From NCBI RefSeq assembly GCF_003576645.1, contig NC_044923.1:2343254-2407253 (forward strand): a stretch of DNA of 64,000 nucleotides. The letters are read 5' to 3'. The notes under the pieces were generated by a model. That model ran no database searches. It was not told the DNA's origin and was given only the letters and a program-made list of their open reading frames with translations. The position numbers were made by a program, and so were the translations under genes. Origin of the DNA: Ipomoea triloba (taxonomy: Eukaryota > Streptophyta > Magnoliopsida > Solanales > Convolvulaceae). Of this stretch, positions 37,228-48,772 are shown one piece after another. The stretch's first letter is position 1, and each line of letters starts with the position of its first letter.

Positions 37228-37618
37228 GATCTCAATTCTCATGGATTTGACAGCTGAAAGATAACCCTATCGAGGCACCAGTTGTAATATTGGTCTAGTG
37301 ACTTGGTGAGTTTTGTAGAAAAAAAAAGTTGGCAATTAGTATATCGGCAAGTTTTATTTTTTAGTCATGGCAGGTTCATGTATTTTTTGTCCCATGAGCC
37401 GGCACAGTTTTGTGACTCTGCAACTATTTCCTCATCTGCGGAAATATCCTCTGGTAAACTATACCTGTTTGCCTCTTTTTGGGTGGCGAAGATGAACATA
37501 ATAGTGATAATTTCCAGAAATTACTTCTTATTGAATCATGCTTGGTTTGCATTCTTGTATTATATTAGCATCAAATGTATTTTTGTTCAACTCTCAAATC
37601 TCAATATCTCTCAGAGGC
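37228..37618. other. Convergent 3' flanks of the DCP5-like gene and FAO
   Basis: 391 bp shared by two genes transcribed toward each other; it must hold both 3' UTRs and both poly(A) sites. An A-run at 37319-37327 and T-rich blocks are present. No independent gene. Confidence 0.8.
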
Positions 37619-40600
37619 TCAGACAGCCAAGTCTTGTAACTTTTTTATGTATCCCTGCTGCATATGCTTCTGTGTTTTCAAGAACTTAAGCACAGACTGT
37701 GCTGTGCAATATGCAATGGCCTGAACAGTGACCATAGGATTGACACCGAGAGCCGTTGGGAACACGCTGGAATCGGCCAAGAACAGCCCTTCCACCTCCC
37801 AAGTTTCCCCCATGGGGTTAACCACTGAGCTCCTTGGATCCACCCCCATCCTGCAACTCCCCATTTGATGTGCAGAGCCTATGAGTGTTGACAGGTTTCC
37901 CAGATCCCTTGAGCTCTCTTTCTCCACGAACTCCTCGATTTCGTCTCTGCTAGCCCCCTTCGGTTTCAGTATCTTCCCGGTGCGATGGCAGGTCCCGATC
38001 TCCTCAGCTCCGGCAGCTGCCAATATTCTCAGAACCTTTTCCAGCCCATTTTTCAGGTTATCTTTGTCAGTCTTTTGCAGATTGTAGCTTATCGAGGATG
38101 GGGACGGGGCTTCCCCGGAGGTCTTGTCTCTAGCCAGGGCGAATAGAATCGCTGTTCTTGAAAATCTTTGCATTCTTGTTTTGATATCGGTGCCTGACAG
38201 CCATGGCATGATAGCTGAGAAAAGTCCAGGGTGCAGGGAAGGTGTTTGTATGAGGGCACCATAGCCAGATTCTTCGAAATTTGCCACAACTTTGGACATT
38301 GCAGTCATGATTCCTCCTTGGTAGCCTTTCTTCTCTGCTTCTGGCCATGCCTCAGAACTCGGGGCATCTGGGAAATACCCCCACGCGAATACCACTGGAT
38401 GCAGATGCAAATTTCTTCCAATATTCGGGTTCCCCAGCCCGCTGTTCTTGAGCAGCGATGGAGTACACAGAGCCCCACAGGCAACGACAGTCACCCGTGA
38501 CTTCACAAAGCAGAATTCTTTCACCCCATTGCTCTGGTACGCGAACACAACTCCTTCAGCTCTTTCTCTTCCTGTTTTCTTATTACTATGTATCACTTTC
38601 ACTGCTTCACATTCCGGAAGTATTACCCCATTCCCCGAATCCACCAAGTCCGCTAGCCATGTCTCTGATGTACCTTTCTTCTTCCCGTCTTTGCAGCCAA
38701 AACAGCACCATCCACAGTAGTGATCACGAGAAGCATTCCGGGGGATTGTCTCCATGGGATAGCCCAATTCCAGACACCCTTTCCTCAAAACCATGTTTTG
38801 GAACCCTTCATCCTCAACTTCACTCTGAACTCCCATTTTCCGACACACAGTCTCCATCGCGTGTTCATACTCCTTGCTGCCAAACAATTCCAGCTTATGA
38901 GCTTCATCCCATTCCTTGCACACATGTGGAGGTGTCTGAATCGAAGCAGACCAGTTTATCGCCGAGCCTCCACCTACAGTAGACCCCGCCAGCATTAAAA
39001 TGTCCATATTCTTGCTTGCCACCAATCCACCCCCTAAATACATTTCATCCAGCGAAGTCCCTTCCAGGAGTGAAAGGCTACTTCTCGCAAAGTATTTCCC
39101 TTTCTCTAAAACCACCACTTTGTGACCTGCATTTGCCAGAACCCCCGCTATAACCCCTCCCCCCGAGCCCGATCCCACCACCACCGCATCACAATCTATA
39201 ACGAATGATGGCTTTCCCGAGCCCTTCTGCATGCAAGGCGAAACAGGAAAGCCCAGCTTCTGCAGCCTGTCAAAAACTTGTCGACGAGGCTCTTGATTCA
39301 GATTAATGACCCCTTTGTAAAGTGGCCCTAGGAGGAGCTCTGCATTCATAGGTACCACAACATCTTCTTCTTCCTTCTTCTGTTCTTCTGATAATGCCAT
39401 ATGTTGCTCCCCAGTTCTCCATTTCTTGCTCTTTCTTGCTGGTTTTTTGCTGCTGTCAGGGTCCGGGCCGCAGTAGTCTATTGCTTTCCATGATATGTTT
39501 TCATTGTTTTCATTTACCTGAACAACAACAATCAACAGAACCAGTTCAGATGTTTCAATTCACTGCCAATAAGAACAACATTAATAATGACAATTTTCTT
39601 GCTCAAATCTGCAGAACAAGACTAATGTAGTAGGATTCTGTGGAAGGATTCATCCATCCTTAACGAAATGTTAAGGGATTGATCATTGACTTAGGGTATG
39701 CAACAACATTAAATCTCTAGCTCTAGGTCAGCTGTCCCGCTCTTAAAGGTGCTTAGGTTTCAGCGCGGGGATTAGTCATTGTGTCTAACGATGAAAATCC
39801 TAGGTTACACAAAAGATATCTTCTTAAATACTTTATCTTCTTATAGTTTTTCTTTTTTGGTCTTTAAGTATTTATGTAGTTGTGCAACACGCCATATTTG
39901 ACTAGTGTAGGCATAAATGTGATAAACAAATTTGGTATTAGGTGTATATCAGACTGAGTATTGAGTATTGACCCAACATTTAATTATAAAATTGACCTCA
40001 AATGTCAAACACTATCTTTAAGTAATAAATGTTATTGACAAATTTGGCATTAGAGTTTTGAGTCACATCTTATCTTTGTTTATACATAATAATATTGGCC
40101 CGTCAAGATCTTGTGGTCTAGTGGTACTCGGTTATACTCTTATATGGAAGGAATGAGTTCGAGCCTCAGCGGAGGTTTCTTTGTGTTTCAGTATCTTTAT
40201 TATTATGGATGACGAGGAAAATATATAGTCACTACTAATAGTATATATTGAGTAAACATTATTTTTGTGTAATAACGTGTAAACCATACAGAAAACATAA
40301 ATTAATAATTTTAGAAGTATTTGATAAAATTTATTAATGAGTAAAAGTATGAAACATACAGTAAAATAATAAAGTTATTAGTAAAAAAAAAAAAAAAGGT
40401 CAATTTTTTTTTTCAGACATAGGGTGTTGAAAATAAAATTTATTTTAAACTATTATTATTTATAAAAGAAAACTAAAAACTTGATTATAACTTCTTTTTT
40501 TTTTTTTTTAAGTAAAAGGTCTTAAATAAATTTTGCCAAGCCGATGTATGTTAATTCATGTCATGAATATAGAATTTGGTCATATGTCGTTCGTTAGGTA

Positions 40601-42285
40601 TGCAAATAAAACCTAATAAATTAAGGTATACCCACTTTATATGCATGCATACATATGGACATTCAATTATTATACGTACGGTCATGCATGCATGTCGGCA
40701 TTTAATTAGGGTTAGAATTTGGTGCCCAAAACTTTATTGTATTAGAAAGTGAAAATGCCAATGTAAATTAAAGAATTTTTATGGTGTTGATTATAAATTG
40801 ACCATGGTATAACCGTTTACGGAATGACTCATTGTATTGAGTAGTATTTTTTTTTTTTTTTTTTGAGATGAAAAAATTCAGATCAAACAACTATATGAGG
40901 TTGTGCACTGGTAAACCCCGTTCTTGAATAATAGTTCGTAAACCACACAGAAAAAGTAAACTACACTAGGATGCAATAGTTATACCATGGATTCTTCGGG
41001 TCCACCTTGCAAGAGAGACCATTACAATTTACCTACTGAATGTTCACAATTTGAATCACCAGACAAATTAAAACCATAAAAGAGTGATGAAATTAATGAA
41101 AGCACACACCTGAGAGAAGAATGCAAGGAGAACCAAAATCTTCATGGCAAGGTAAAAGGTTTTGAGGAGCTTGATGTAGCAGCAAGACCATGATCTCACA
41201 ATCTCAGCTCTCTTCTCCACTGAAATGTGAGGAAAGCTCTGCAAATATGGAAATTGCCACGACAAGCTTGCCTTACCACACAACATTAACGTTCCTATCC
41301 TCGTTGACAACAACCACAGTGTCAACCGGCATAAAATCATCTTAGGATGTTTCAACCTTTCACTTATCATCCACGCAACCTATTCAACATCATTATATTA
41401 AATACCATAATTAATGCCTTAATGGTCAATAAGATGACAGCTACATACAGAATACAGAAGATGTGTTATTTGAAAATTGGGGTATCATGTGATGCTCGTT
41501 GTGGTTGTATTTTTCGCAATTAAGTTTTTGTAACAGTCTATTGCTCTAAAATGCCAAAATACAAAAAACTGTTCAAAGTAATTTCTTCAAAAGGTTTTTT
41601 AAGAAAGTCATTTTGCATTTAATCAGCAATCAGCTAATTTACCAAACATCTTTCTACAATTAGCTAATTCTATTAACTAATCAAACATACTGAACCAATC
41701 GGCTAACAACTAACAACTAACATTTATGTACCAAACACCCCTTATATTTATGATTAAAATAATCAAATCCAGGATATTTCTAGGGGTAATGGTTTCAAGT
41801 TCAATTTTTTTAGAAGCGGTTTATTATTGATCTTCTTAATTACAATGTTGCTAGTTTCTCTCGTCATCTATAATAAAACGTTATATATATGTGCATGTTT
41901 ATCTAATTAGTCAATGTATAAAAATTTTAAAACTAGAGAAATGGAAAAATTGAGAATTAATTAAGATAAAAGAAACATGAAAGAAGCAAAAGTTTATAAA
42001 AGAAAGGATCGGAGAAGAAGAAGAAAGAAAGCTTACACGTTGTGGAGTTCCGGCCATGGAGGCAGAAGTTTGGAAGAAAAGCTTGACGGAGTCGTCGTCG
42101 TTGACGGCGGCGTGCTGAGGGACATCAACGGCCGGCAAGAAGGTATCTGAAATGGAGATCACCGTCGCCATGAGCGCCGGCGAGAGTGAGCAGCCGGAGT
42201 AAACGCCGTCGTCGTTGCCTCTTTCTGCTTTCCCATTCGAAAGAAGGCTATCTCCACCGTCGCTCATCTTCTCCTTCTTGTTCAT
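37619..42285 (-). CDS. FAO: Long-chain fatty alcohol oxidase (GMC flavoprotein)
   Basis: FAD-dependent membrane-associated oxidase that converts long-chain fatty alcohols (and omega-hydroxy acids) to aldehydes with release of H2O2. Three exons on the minus strand, 42285-42037, 41379-41110 and 39517-37619, give 805 residues. Exon 1 encodes a leader and the FAO-typical SLSPALMATVISISDTFLPA. Exon 2 ends with a probable transmembrane segment (YLAMKILVLLAFFSQ). Exon 3 carries the dinucleotide-binding motif VVVGSGSGGGVIAGVL near residue 290, a Cys-rich HYCGWCCFGCKDGKKKG stretch typical of FAOs, and the GMC C-terminal signature with probable catalytic His about 723 (SAHQMGSCRMG) and Asn about 766 (GVNPMVTVQAIA). 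No breaks. Met7 at 42267 is an alternative start. Upstream there is a TATA box. Intron 2 of coding order (39518-41109) holds a SINE-like copy. Confidence 0.95.
40105..40215 (+). mobile_element. SINE-like element, TGGTCTAGTGG family, in an FAO intron
   Basis: TCTTGTGGTCTAGTGGTACTCGG matches the head of the 10.7-kb copy (GACCTTGTGGTCTAGTGGCAC) and shares TGGTCTAGTGGTA with the genuine tRNA-Gly at 33352. The B-box-like GAGTTCGAGCC follows 40 bp later, then an AT-rich tail. It is antisense relative to FAO. Confidence 0.6.
41605..41750. mobile_element. MITE fragment in FAO intron 1
   Basis: CAGCTAATTTACCAAACATCTTTCTACAATTAGCTAA...CCAATCGGCTAACAACTAAC...ACCAAACACCCC is clearly related to the right half of the element in CYP707A intron 2 (CAGCTAATTTACCAAAAACC...ACAATTAGTT...AACCAAATCAGCTAAC). 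ACCAAACACCCC resembles the reverse-complemented GGGTGTTTGGT end common in plant MITEs. The left half appears lost. Confidence 0.55.
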
Positions 42286-42348
42286 AATTTGCAGACTATA
42301 TTTTTCTCTCTTTTCTTAGTTTTGGTGAGAAATGTATTAGCACTTAAC

Positions 42349-42361
42349 CATATATATATAG
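42349..42361 (-). promoter_or_regulatory. TATA box of FAO
   Basis: CATATATATATAG read on the plus strand gives a minus-strand TATATATATG about 65 bp before the FAO start codon, a normal TATA-to-ATG distance for a gene with a short leader. Confidence 0.6.
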
Positions 42362-42371
42362 AAATCTGTTC

Positions 42372-42835
42372 AAAGGCCGCGCCTTCCCGTGCAGTCGGTG
42401 TGATTAGCACCACTCAATGTTAAAAAATGCACAACTTAATGTTAGAAAATGCACCCAATGAAAATACACAAAAACATAAAAAAAACACACCACACACCCA
42501 AAATAATGCACCATAACTCCCCTGCCCTAATGGTACATTTGCTAATACTGTGTGGTGTATATTTGCATACTTAGTGGTGCGTTTTTAAGTGATGCATACC
42601 TAATGATACATATTTGTGTGGTGCATTTTCTAATATATATTTCAGCTTCCTGTGTAGCATTAGGTATGCATAAATGCACAACATACTGTTCTAAAATGCA
42701 CCAGAATGAAAGGTATAAAATTCACTACACACTACACCACATCTAATGATACATTTTCGAACATGGTGCATTTATGGGTACCTATTAGTGAGTGACTGCA
42801 AGGCCGCATGGGAAGTCCTGTCTGCACTAATACAT
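42372..42835. mobile_element. ATGCACC/GGTGCAT-rich repeat abutting the FAO promoter
   Basis: The edges contain GGCCGCGCCTTCCCGTGCAGTC (left) and TGCAAGGCCGCATGGGAAGTCC (right). Between them lie more than ten copies of AATGCACC/GGTGCATT-type words in both orientations with CTAATGATACAT blocks. No coding capacity. Composition and paired edges point to a non-autonomous transposon or a decayed insertion; the class is not determined. Confidence 0.5.
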
Positions 42836-44777
42836 ACATCACATTAATATATAATTTAGAAATTCACTTGTAGAGTTTGTGTCATGTATATAACTTTTAA
42901 TTTTATGAATTTATTGTTGACATGGACCTCCTACTCACATGCTGGGATCCTTTTGGCCTATATATTGTCATCATCATGAGCAGGTAGGTGAAATTCCCTT
43001 ATGAAGTAGGGATACTATTTATTTGAACTTCATATCCCTTTAAAACTAGTACCATAATAGAAGACACCTTAACTGCGTGGGGTTCGTGGGCTGGTGGGAA
43101 AGAGTGTATATCACTTGGATGGGTTTCTGTCTTTTTTTTTTTTTTTGAATGCTAAAAATGGTTGAAAACTTGACTTTCGATCAATTTTTGATGGTTGGAA
43201 ATATTGAAGTTTTTCAGTATGTAGCAACATTTAGTTAACTGGTTGTCGGTTGAGATAGTAGTTATTAACTTATTATTATTATTTTTGGGTGCTAATATCT
43301 CTTAAGTTGGGTACGGTTGAGACTATTAAGCATATATTGTGTAATCCAACTATCAGCTTAGACTTTTAGTTGAGATGTAGTATATGCATGACTATAGTCC
43401 ACGCAATCTAACTATCAGTTTAGAAACATGCTCTGTATGTATTTATATTAGTCAAATTATGTATATTAGACCAGGGGTCATAAATTCTCGGTATACCATC
43501 CTTACTAATATTGTTGGACTAAAAGGATTTTAGCTCTGATATTAAATGTAATTAAAATTAATAAAACTGACAATCCAGCTTGATGAATTTTGAAGTGGCA
43601 AGTGGTTTATTTACAAAGTTGTACCTTGTACACTCTTACTCGTACCTAAATGGATAATACAACTTTGATATGCCCACGGTATTAGAAAATTCCTTGAATT
43701 GGCTCCCTATAATATATTGTTTACAGGAATATATATATAGGACTGATGATCATATGCTTTAATTTTTATAGTAAATGGGTCCTATTGTGTTTAAAGTCTG
43801 CATAAGTGCATATAACTACCCTCAATGCAAGTAGCACATATATTGCTACTAATTCCAGTGCATTAGATGAGCACAGCTTTTATGTGCAGAACTATGGGGC
43901 CTGTTGTAGGGAAGATCGTAGCAAGGGTAATTAAGGTAAATTAGCTGTACCGTTTTATCAATGTTCAATGCGTGATTCTAATTAATTGATCAAAATTCAT
44001 GTTAAATCTTATATTGTATTCACTCCAAATCTCCAATAGAGCTACGTACTCGTTGTATGTCTGCAGGTTGCATCAATTGGATAATATACTATGATCGACT
44101 CTATGAGAACACTATCTCGGCCTACGTACAATATCTGGTTAAATTTTTTGGGTTGAGTTAGTGAGGTATGAGCAATTTAGGTTAATTTACATTCTTATAT
44201 ATAGTCTTTTACCGGTTAGAGTCTTCACTCAGTGTACACCTTCATATTAAAATAAAAATTCCATATGCAATAGATTTGTAGAAAATATATTGTACGGAGT
44301 ATAAGTTTGAACCACAAATTTAAGGGCTCCTCAATACTCTTGATCTTATATAAAACGAAGGGGTGAATCATCTTGAAATTAACTCATATTTATAATAATG
44401 GAGATTTATCCAGTATACACTTTCAAATGGTGATTACAAGTCAAGTTTCTCGTCATTCAAAAAAAAAATCTCAAATGTTCATCAAAACAAAGAAAAGAAG
44501 TGACAGATCATAGATATACCATTATAGGGTCACTTCAATTCATTTGAATATAGAATCTTGAAGGTATCAAATTCTCAAAGGTTACCATCAATCTGTTAGG
44601 ACCTTGAAAGAGAAGTTTAGCCAGAAACTGTACTACGGAGGAGTAATTGAGAATGGCAGGAGTTAAGTTGTAGCTGTTGGTTGTGGAAAAAGATTAGAGA
44701 TAATAAAAGGAAATTATGTGTGATGTTTCAAGAGTTGTACCCCATAAAGAAAAAAGTGAAAAGAGGCCCCCCGACTC

Positions 44778-45345
44778 CCAAAATGGTCAAATAATACTCT
44801 TTAATTTTAACTGAAAAGTGTTAAGCACCTTATGCTTATATTACATGTAGTCTCTCTCATATTGAAGGTCATGAAATTGAGTCTCAAAAAAATCGATTAA
44901 TGACCTGTGATTAGGTTTTAGATAACATTTCGAAAAAGTGACAGGCGACCGATTGCTAGTTGCTCCCAGATCTCGGTCGAGGTGACCGGCGATCACTTTT
45001 CTTCCTAAAAATTCGTCGGAGTGTCGCCTGAAACCTAATGACCTGTGATAGCAGGTCATTAATCATTTAGAAGGTGACCCAGATCTCGGTCTAGGTGACC
45101 GACGATCACTTTTCTTCCTAAAACTTCGTCGGAGTGTCGCCGGAAACCTAATGACCTATGTTAGCAGGTCATTAATCATTTAGAAGGTGACCCAGATCTC
45201 TGTCGAGGTGACCGACGATCACTTTTCTTCCTAAAAATTCGTCGGAGTGTCGCCTGAAACCTAATGACTTGTGATAGCAGGTCATTAATCATTTTTTGGA
45301 AAAAAATTATACCTTTAAAAAGTTTGAGAGCCTATTTGACCATTT
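44778..45345. mobile_element. Foldback/MITE element with an internal 113-bp tandem repeat
   Basis: Outer ends: AAAATGGTCAAATAATACTCT on the left and, reverse-complemented, AAATGGTCAAATAGGCTCTC on the right. Inner inverted motif: ATTAATGACCTGTGATT on the left against a right-hand GTGATAGCAGGTCATTAAT. The right half is amplified: the word GGTCATTAATCATTT starts at 45054, 45167 and 45280 (period 113 bp), each unit holding CCCAGATCTCGGTC, GACGATCACTTTTCTTCC and CGTCGGAGTGTCGCC. No transposase. It shares termini and the GACCTGC/GCAGGTC core with the GPRP-intron element. Confidence 0.8.
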
Positions 45346-45470
45346 AAAAAAAAAAAAACAAACAAACAAACAATGACATTTCCATTGATAACTAAAATCA
45401 AGGGAAAATTAAAGGCCTTGAAAGCCGTAACCACTATTATTGTCACGTCGCTTAAAGTCTTTCTAGTATA

Positions 45471-45472
<2 letters not shown>

Positions 45473-45534
<62 letters not shown>
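45473..45534. repeat. (TA)n microsatellite
   Basis: About 62 bp of uninterrupted TA dinucleotide. Its right end coincides with the start of the duplicated 1,623-bp block, so it is the likely cause of the assembly break there. Confidence 0.97.
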
Positions 45535-45538
<4 letters not shown>

Positions 45539-47148
45539 GGTTTGTAATTATTTTACATGAGAGTGGACTATCCCGTGCACATCCTAGTGCAATTTACTTC
45601 TCACGTGTAATTTACAGGTTATTATATAGTAGCGAATCTATCACGTGCACAACCTCAAATAATGGGTTATGGTCCCTAGTTGAGATAATAATGTGATTTT
45701 CGAGAGTCGTAGCCCATGAAGAAGAAAGAAAAAAAAAACAATGATATTTAATTTCAACACGTAACTAAAATCAAGGAAAATTCATACTCATGTGTACCAT
45801 AATTACTTGTGTTATCAAAGAGTCAATACCTCATGGATCATGTTTTGGTCCCTTCTAGTTATTTATTTGCGCAAACATTTTCAGTTGTGTAATCGTGTCA
45901 TGTTGTTGAATTTTTGGTCACCTTTGAGTTAATGCCTCCAGCCTTTCATGTACCTATGTCCTCTTTATAAGTAATTCCAATTTGTACTAAATACACTCGA
46001 AAGATGATGACAAAAAACATGAGAAGTGCACCGATGACAAAAAATATGATAATAGTGAAGTTGATTTTTCTCTCGAGATTAAAGTGCAATTCAACACTAC
46101 ATGACAATGCATGCATCTACTTCGTATTAGGATTATATGAATGCAATATATACCCAAAAAAGTAACATATGTGATATAACATGCTGTTTGATTGGATGTA
46201 GTTGTAATTCCTTTACAACTAACATAATTTTTCTTAACATTCAAAATTACGGTGTTTGGTATCCCTCCATTTGAGGAATTACAATTCTTACATTATCCCA
46301 GGGGGATTATGATTCGGTGCATCTTGGAAAGGGGTTTAACAGGAAATGACTAAATTACCCTTGCTTGTTGCTGTTGCTGCTACTGCAGCAGCAGAGAGAG
46401 AGAAGCAAGTGAGAGAAGATAAAATTACTTCTGCAATATGGGTTTTTTTGTGTGTGCAGAAAGTGGGGCTCACCAACAATAAATGTTCGCCTTCTCTCGC
46501 GTGAGAGCCACTGATGCACCTAGCGGGCATGTGTAGCTGGGCGCGTTACAGGTGCAACAATTTTTTTATTTTTATTTTAATTATATTTATTTTATTTTTT
46601 TTTTCTTCTCCCCTCTCATATTCTTTTTCCTAATTACACTTACACAAAAACTTGTTTAAAAAAAAAAAACTTCACTTGTGTTGAAGCAAGTCAGATGAGT
46701 ACAATTTGACAACAAAGCCATTCATTGTCTTTGGTTTCTTCAAAACTCTAATCTGTCATCATTTTCTGAAGTGTGTAACATCCACGCAAGTTGTCTCCTG
46801 CTTGAAAACTACTACTCTCCCTCATGTAAATGTGCATTGTATGTTGGAAGTTGGGGCTATTTATAATTCAATTCCAAGTATTTAAGAAGGCTGAGGTGAC
46901 AATTTGACAAATGGCTGAATATATATAGCTGGTCCAATTTCAATATAATCCCTTTCATTTCATTTTATGTGTCTGATTCGATTAACGAGATTTAAATATA
47001 GTTATTTTTAATTCAATTTTTTCATAATATTAAGTTTAGTATTAGTATATCAAATTTATATATTTAGAAACTACATTACAAGTACTACTAAAAACAAAAG
47101 GAAAAAAATTAAAATAATTTAAAATTACTCAAGAAAATAAACAAATTA
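45526..47148 (+). repeat. Exact 1,623-bp duplicated block, copy 1
   Basis: Identical by reading to 47150-48772 at a constant offset of 1,624 bp, including A-runs and the frames at 45987-46244 and 46336-46530. The block is intergenic: a (CTG/CAG)-containing stretch at about 46367-46400, a MITE-like end GGTGTTTGGTATCCCTCC at about 46252, and AT-rich DNA. It ends ACAAATTA directly before the single N at 47149. Confidence 0.95.
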
Positions 47149-47149
47149 N
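47149..47149. other. Single-base N at a contig join
   Basis: The only isolated ambiguous base in the window. It lies precisely between two identical 1,623-bp blocks and next to TA-repeat sequence, as expected when two overlapping contigs are joined instead of merged. Confidence 0.9.
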
Positions 47150-48772
47150 TATATATATTTGTGGTTTGTAATTATTTTACATGAGAGTGGACTATCCCGT
47201 GCACATCCTAGTGCAATTTACTTCTCACGTGTAATTTACAGGTTATTATATAGTAGCGAATCTATCACGTGCACAACCTCAAATAATGGGTTATGGTCCC
47301 TAGTTGAGATAATAATGTGATTTTCGAGAGTCGTAGCCCATGAAGAAGAAAGAAAAAAAAAACAATGATATTTAATTTCAACACGTAACTAAAATCAAGG
47401 AAAATTCATACTCATGTGTACCATAATTACTTGTGTTATCAAAGAGTCAATACCTCATGGATCATGTTTTGGTCCCTTCTAGTTATTTATTTGCGCAAAC
47501 ATTTTCAGTTGTGTAATCGTGTCATGTTGTTGAATTTTTGGTCACCTTTGAGTTAATGCCTCCAGCCTTTCATGTACCTATGTCCTCTTTATAAGTAATT
47601 CCAATTTGTACTAAATACACTCGAAAGATGATGACAAAAAACATGAGAAGTGCACCGATGACAAAAAATATGATAATAGTGAAGTTGATTTTTCTCTCGA
47701 GATTAAAGTGCAATTCAACACTACATGACAATGCATGCATCTACTTCGTATTAGGATTATATGAATGCAATATATACCCAAAAAAGTAACATATGTGATA
47801 TAACATGCTGTTTGATTGGATGTAGTTGTAATTCCTTTACAACTAACATAATTTTTCTTAACATTCAAAATTACGGTGTTTGGTATCCCTCCATTTGAGG
47901 AATTACAATTCTTACATTATCCCAGGGGGATTATGATTCGGTGCATCTTGGAAAGGGGTTTAACAGGAAATGACTAAATTACCCTTGCTTGTTGCTGTTG
48001 CTGCTACTGCAGCAGCAGAGAGAGAGAAGCAAGTGAGAGAAGATAAAATTACTTCTGCAATATGGGTTTTTTTGTGTGTGCAGAAAGTGGGGCTCACCAA
48101 CAATAAATGTTCGCCTTCTCTCGCGTGAGAGCCACTGATGCACCTAGCGGGCATGTGTAGCTGGGCGCGTTACAGGTGCAACAATTTTTTTATTTTTATT
48201 TTAATTATATTTATTTTATTTTTTTTTTCTTCTCCCCTCTCATATTCTTTTTCCTAATTACACTTACACAAAAACTTGTTTAAAAAAAAAAAACTTCACT
48301 TGTGTTGAAGCAAGTCAGATGAGTACAATTTGACAACAAAGCCATTCATTGTCTTTGGTTTCTTCAAAACTCTAATCTGTCATCATTTTCTGAAGTGTGT
48401 AACATCCACGCAAGTTGTCTCCTGCTTGAAAACTACTACTCTCCCTCATGTAAATGTGCATTGTATGTTGGAAGTTGGGGCTATTTATAATTCAATTCCA
48501 AGTATTTAAGAAGGCTGAGGTGACAATTTGACAAATGGCTGAATATATATAGCTGGTCCAATTTCAATATAATCCCTTTCATTTCATTTTATGTGTCTGA
48601 TTCGATTAACGAGATTTAAATATAGTTATTTTTAATTCAATTTTTTCATAATATTAAGTTTAGTATTAGTATATCAAATTTATATATTTAGAAACTACAT
48701 TACAAGTACTACTAAAAACAAAAGGAAAAAAATTAAAATAATTTAAAATTACTCAAGAAAATAAACAAATTA
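47150..48772 (+). repeat. Exact 1,623-bp duplicated block, copy 2
   Basis: Starts within TA-repeat sequence (TATATATATTTGTGG) and runs to ACAAATTA, after which unique sequence begins (GAAAGAGTTGG). Same content as copy 1. Probably an assembly duplicate and not a biological one. Confidence 0.95.

Noticed and set aside
38458..38982. 174-codon plus-strand frame
   Set aside because: Antisense to the large FAO exon; low-complexity Ser/Pro translation arising from the GMC coding sequence.
45987..48154. Identical frames of 85 and 64 codons present twice
   Set aside because: Their identity comes from the duplicated block; neither has a plausible start context, domain or splice partner.
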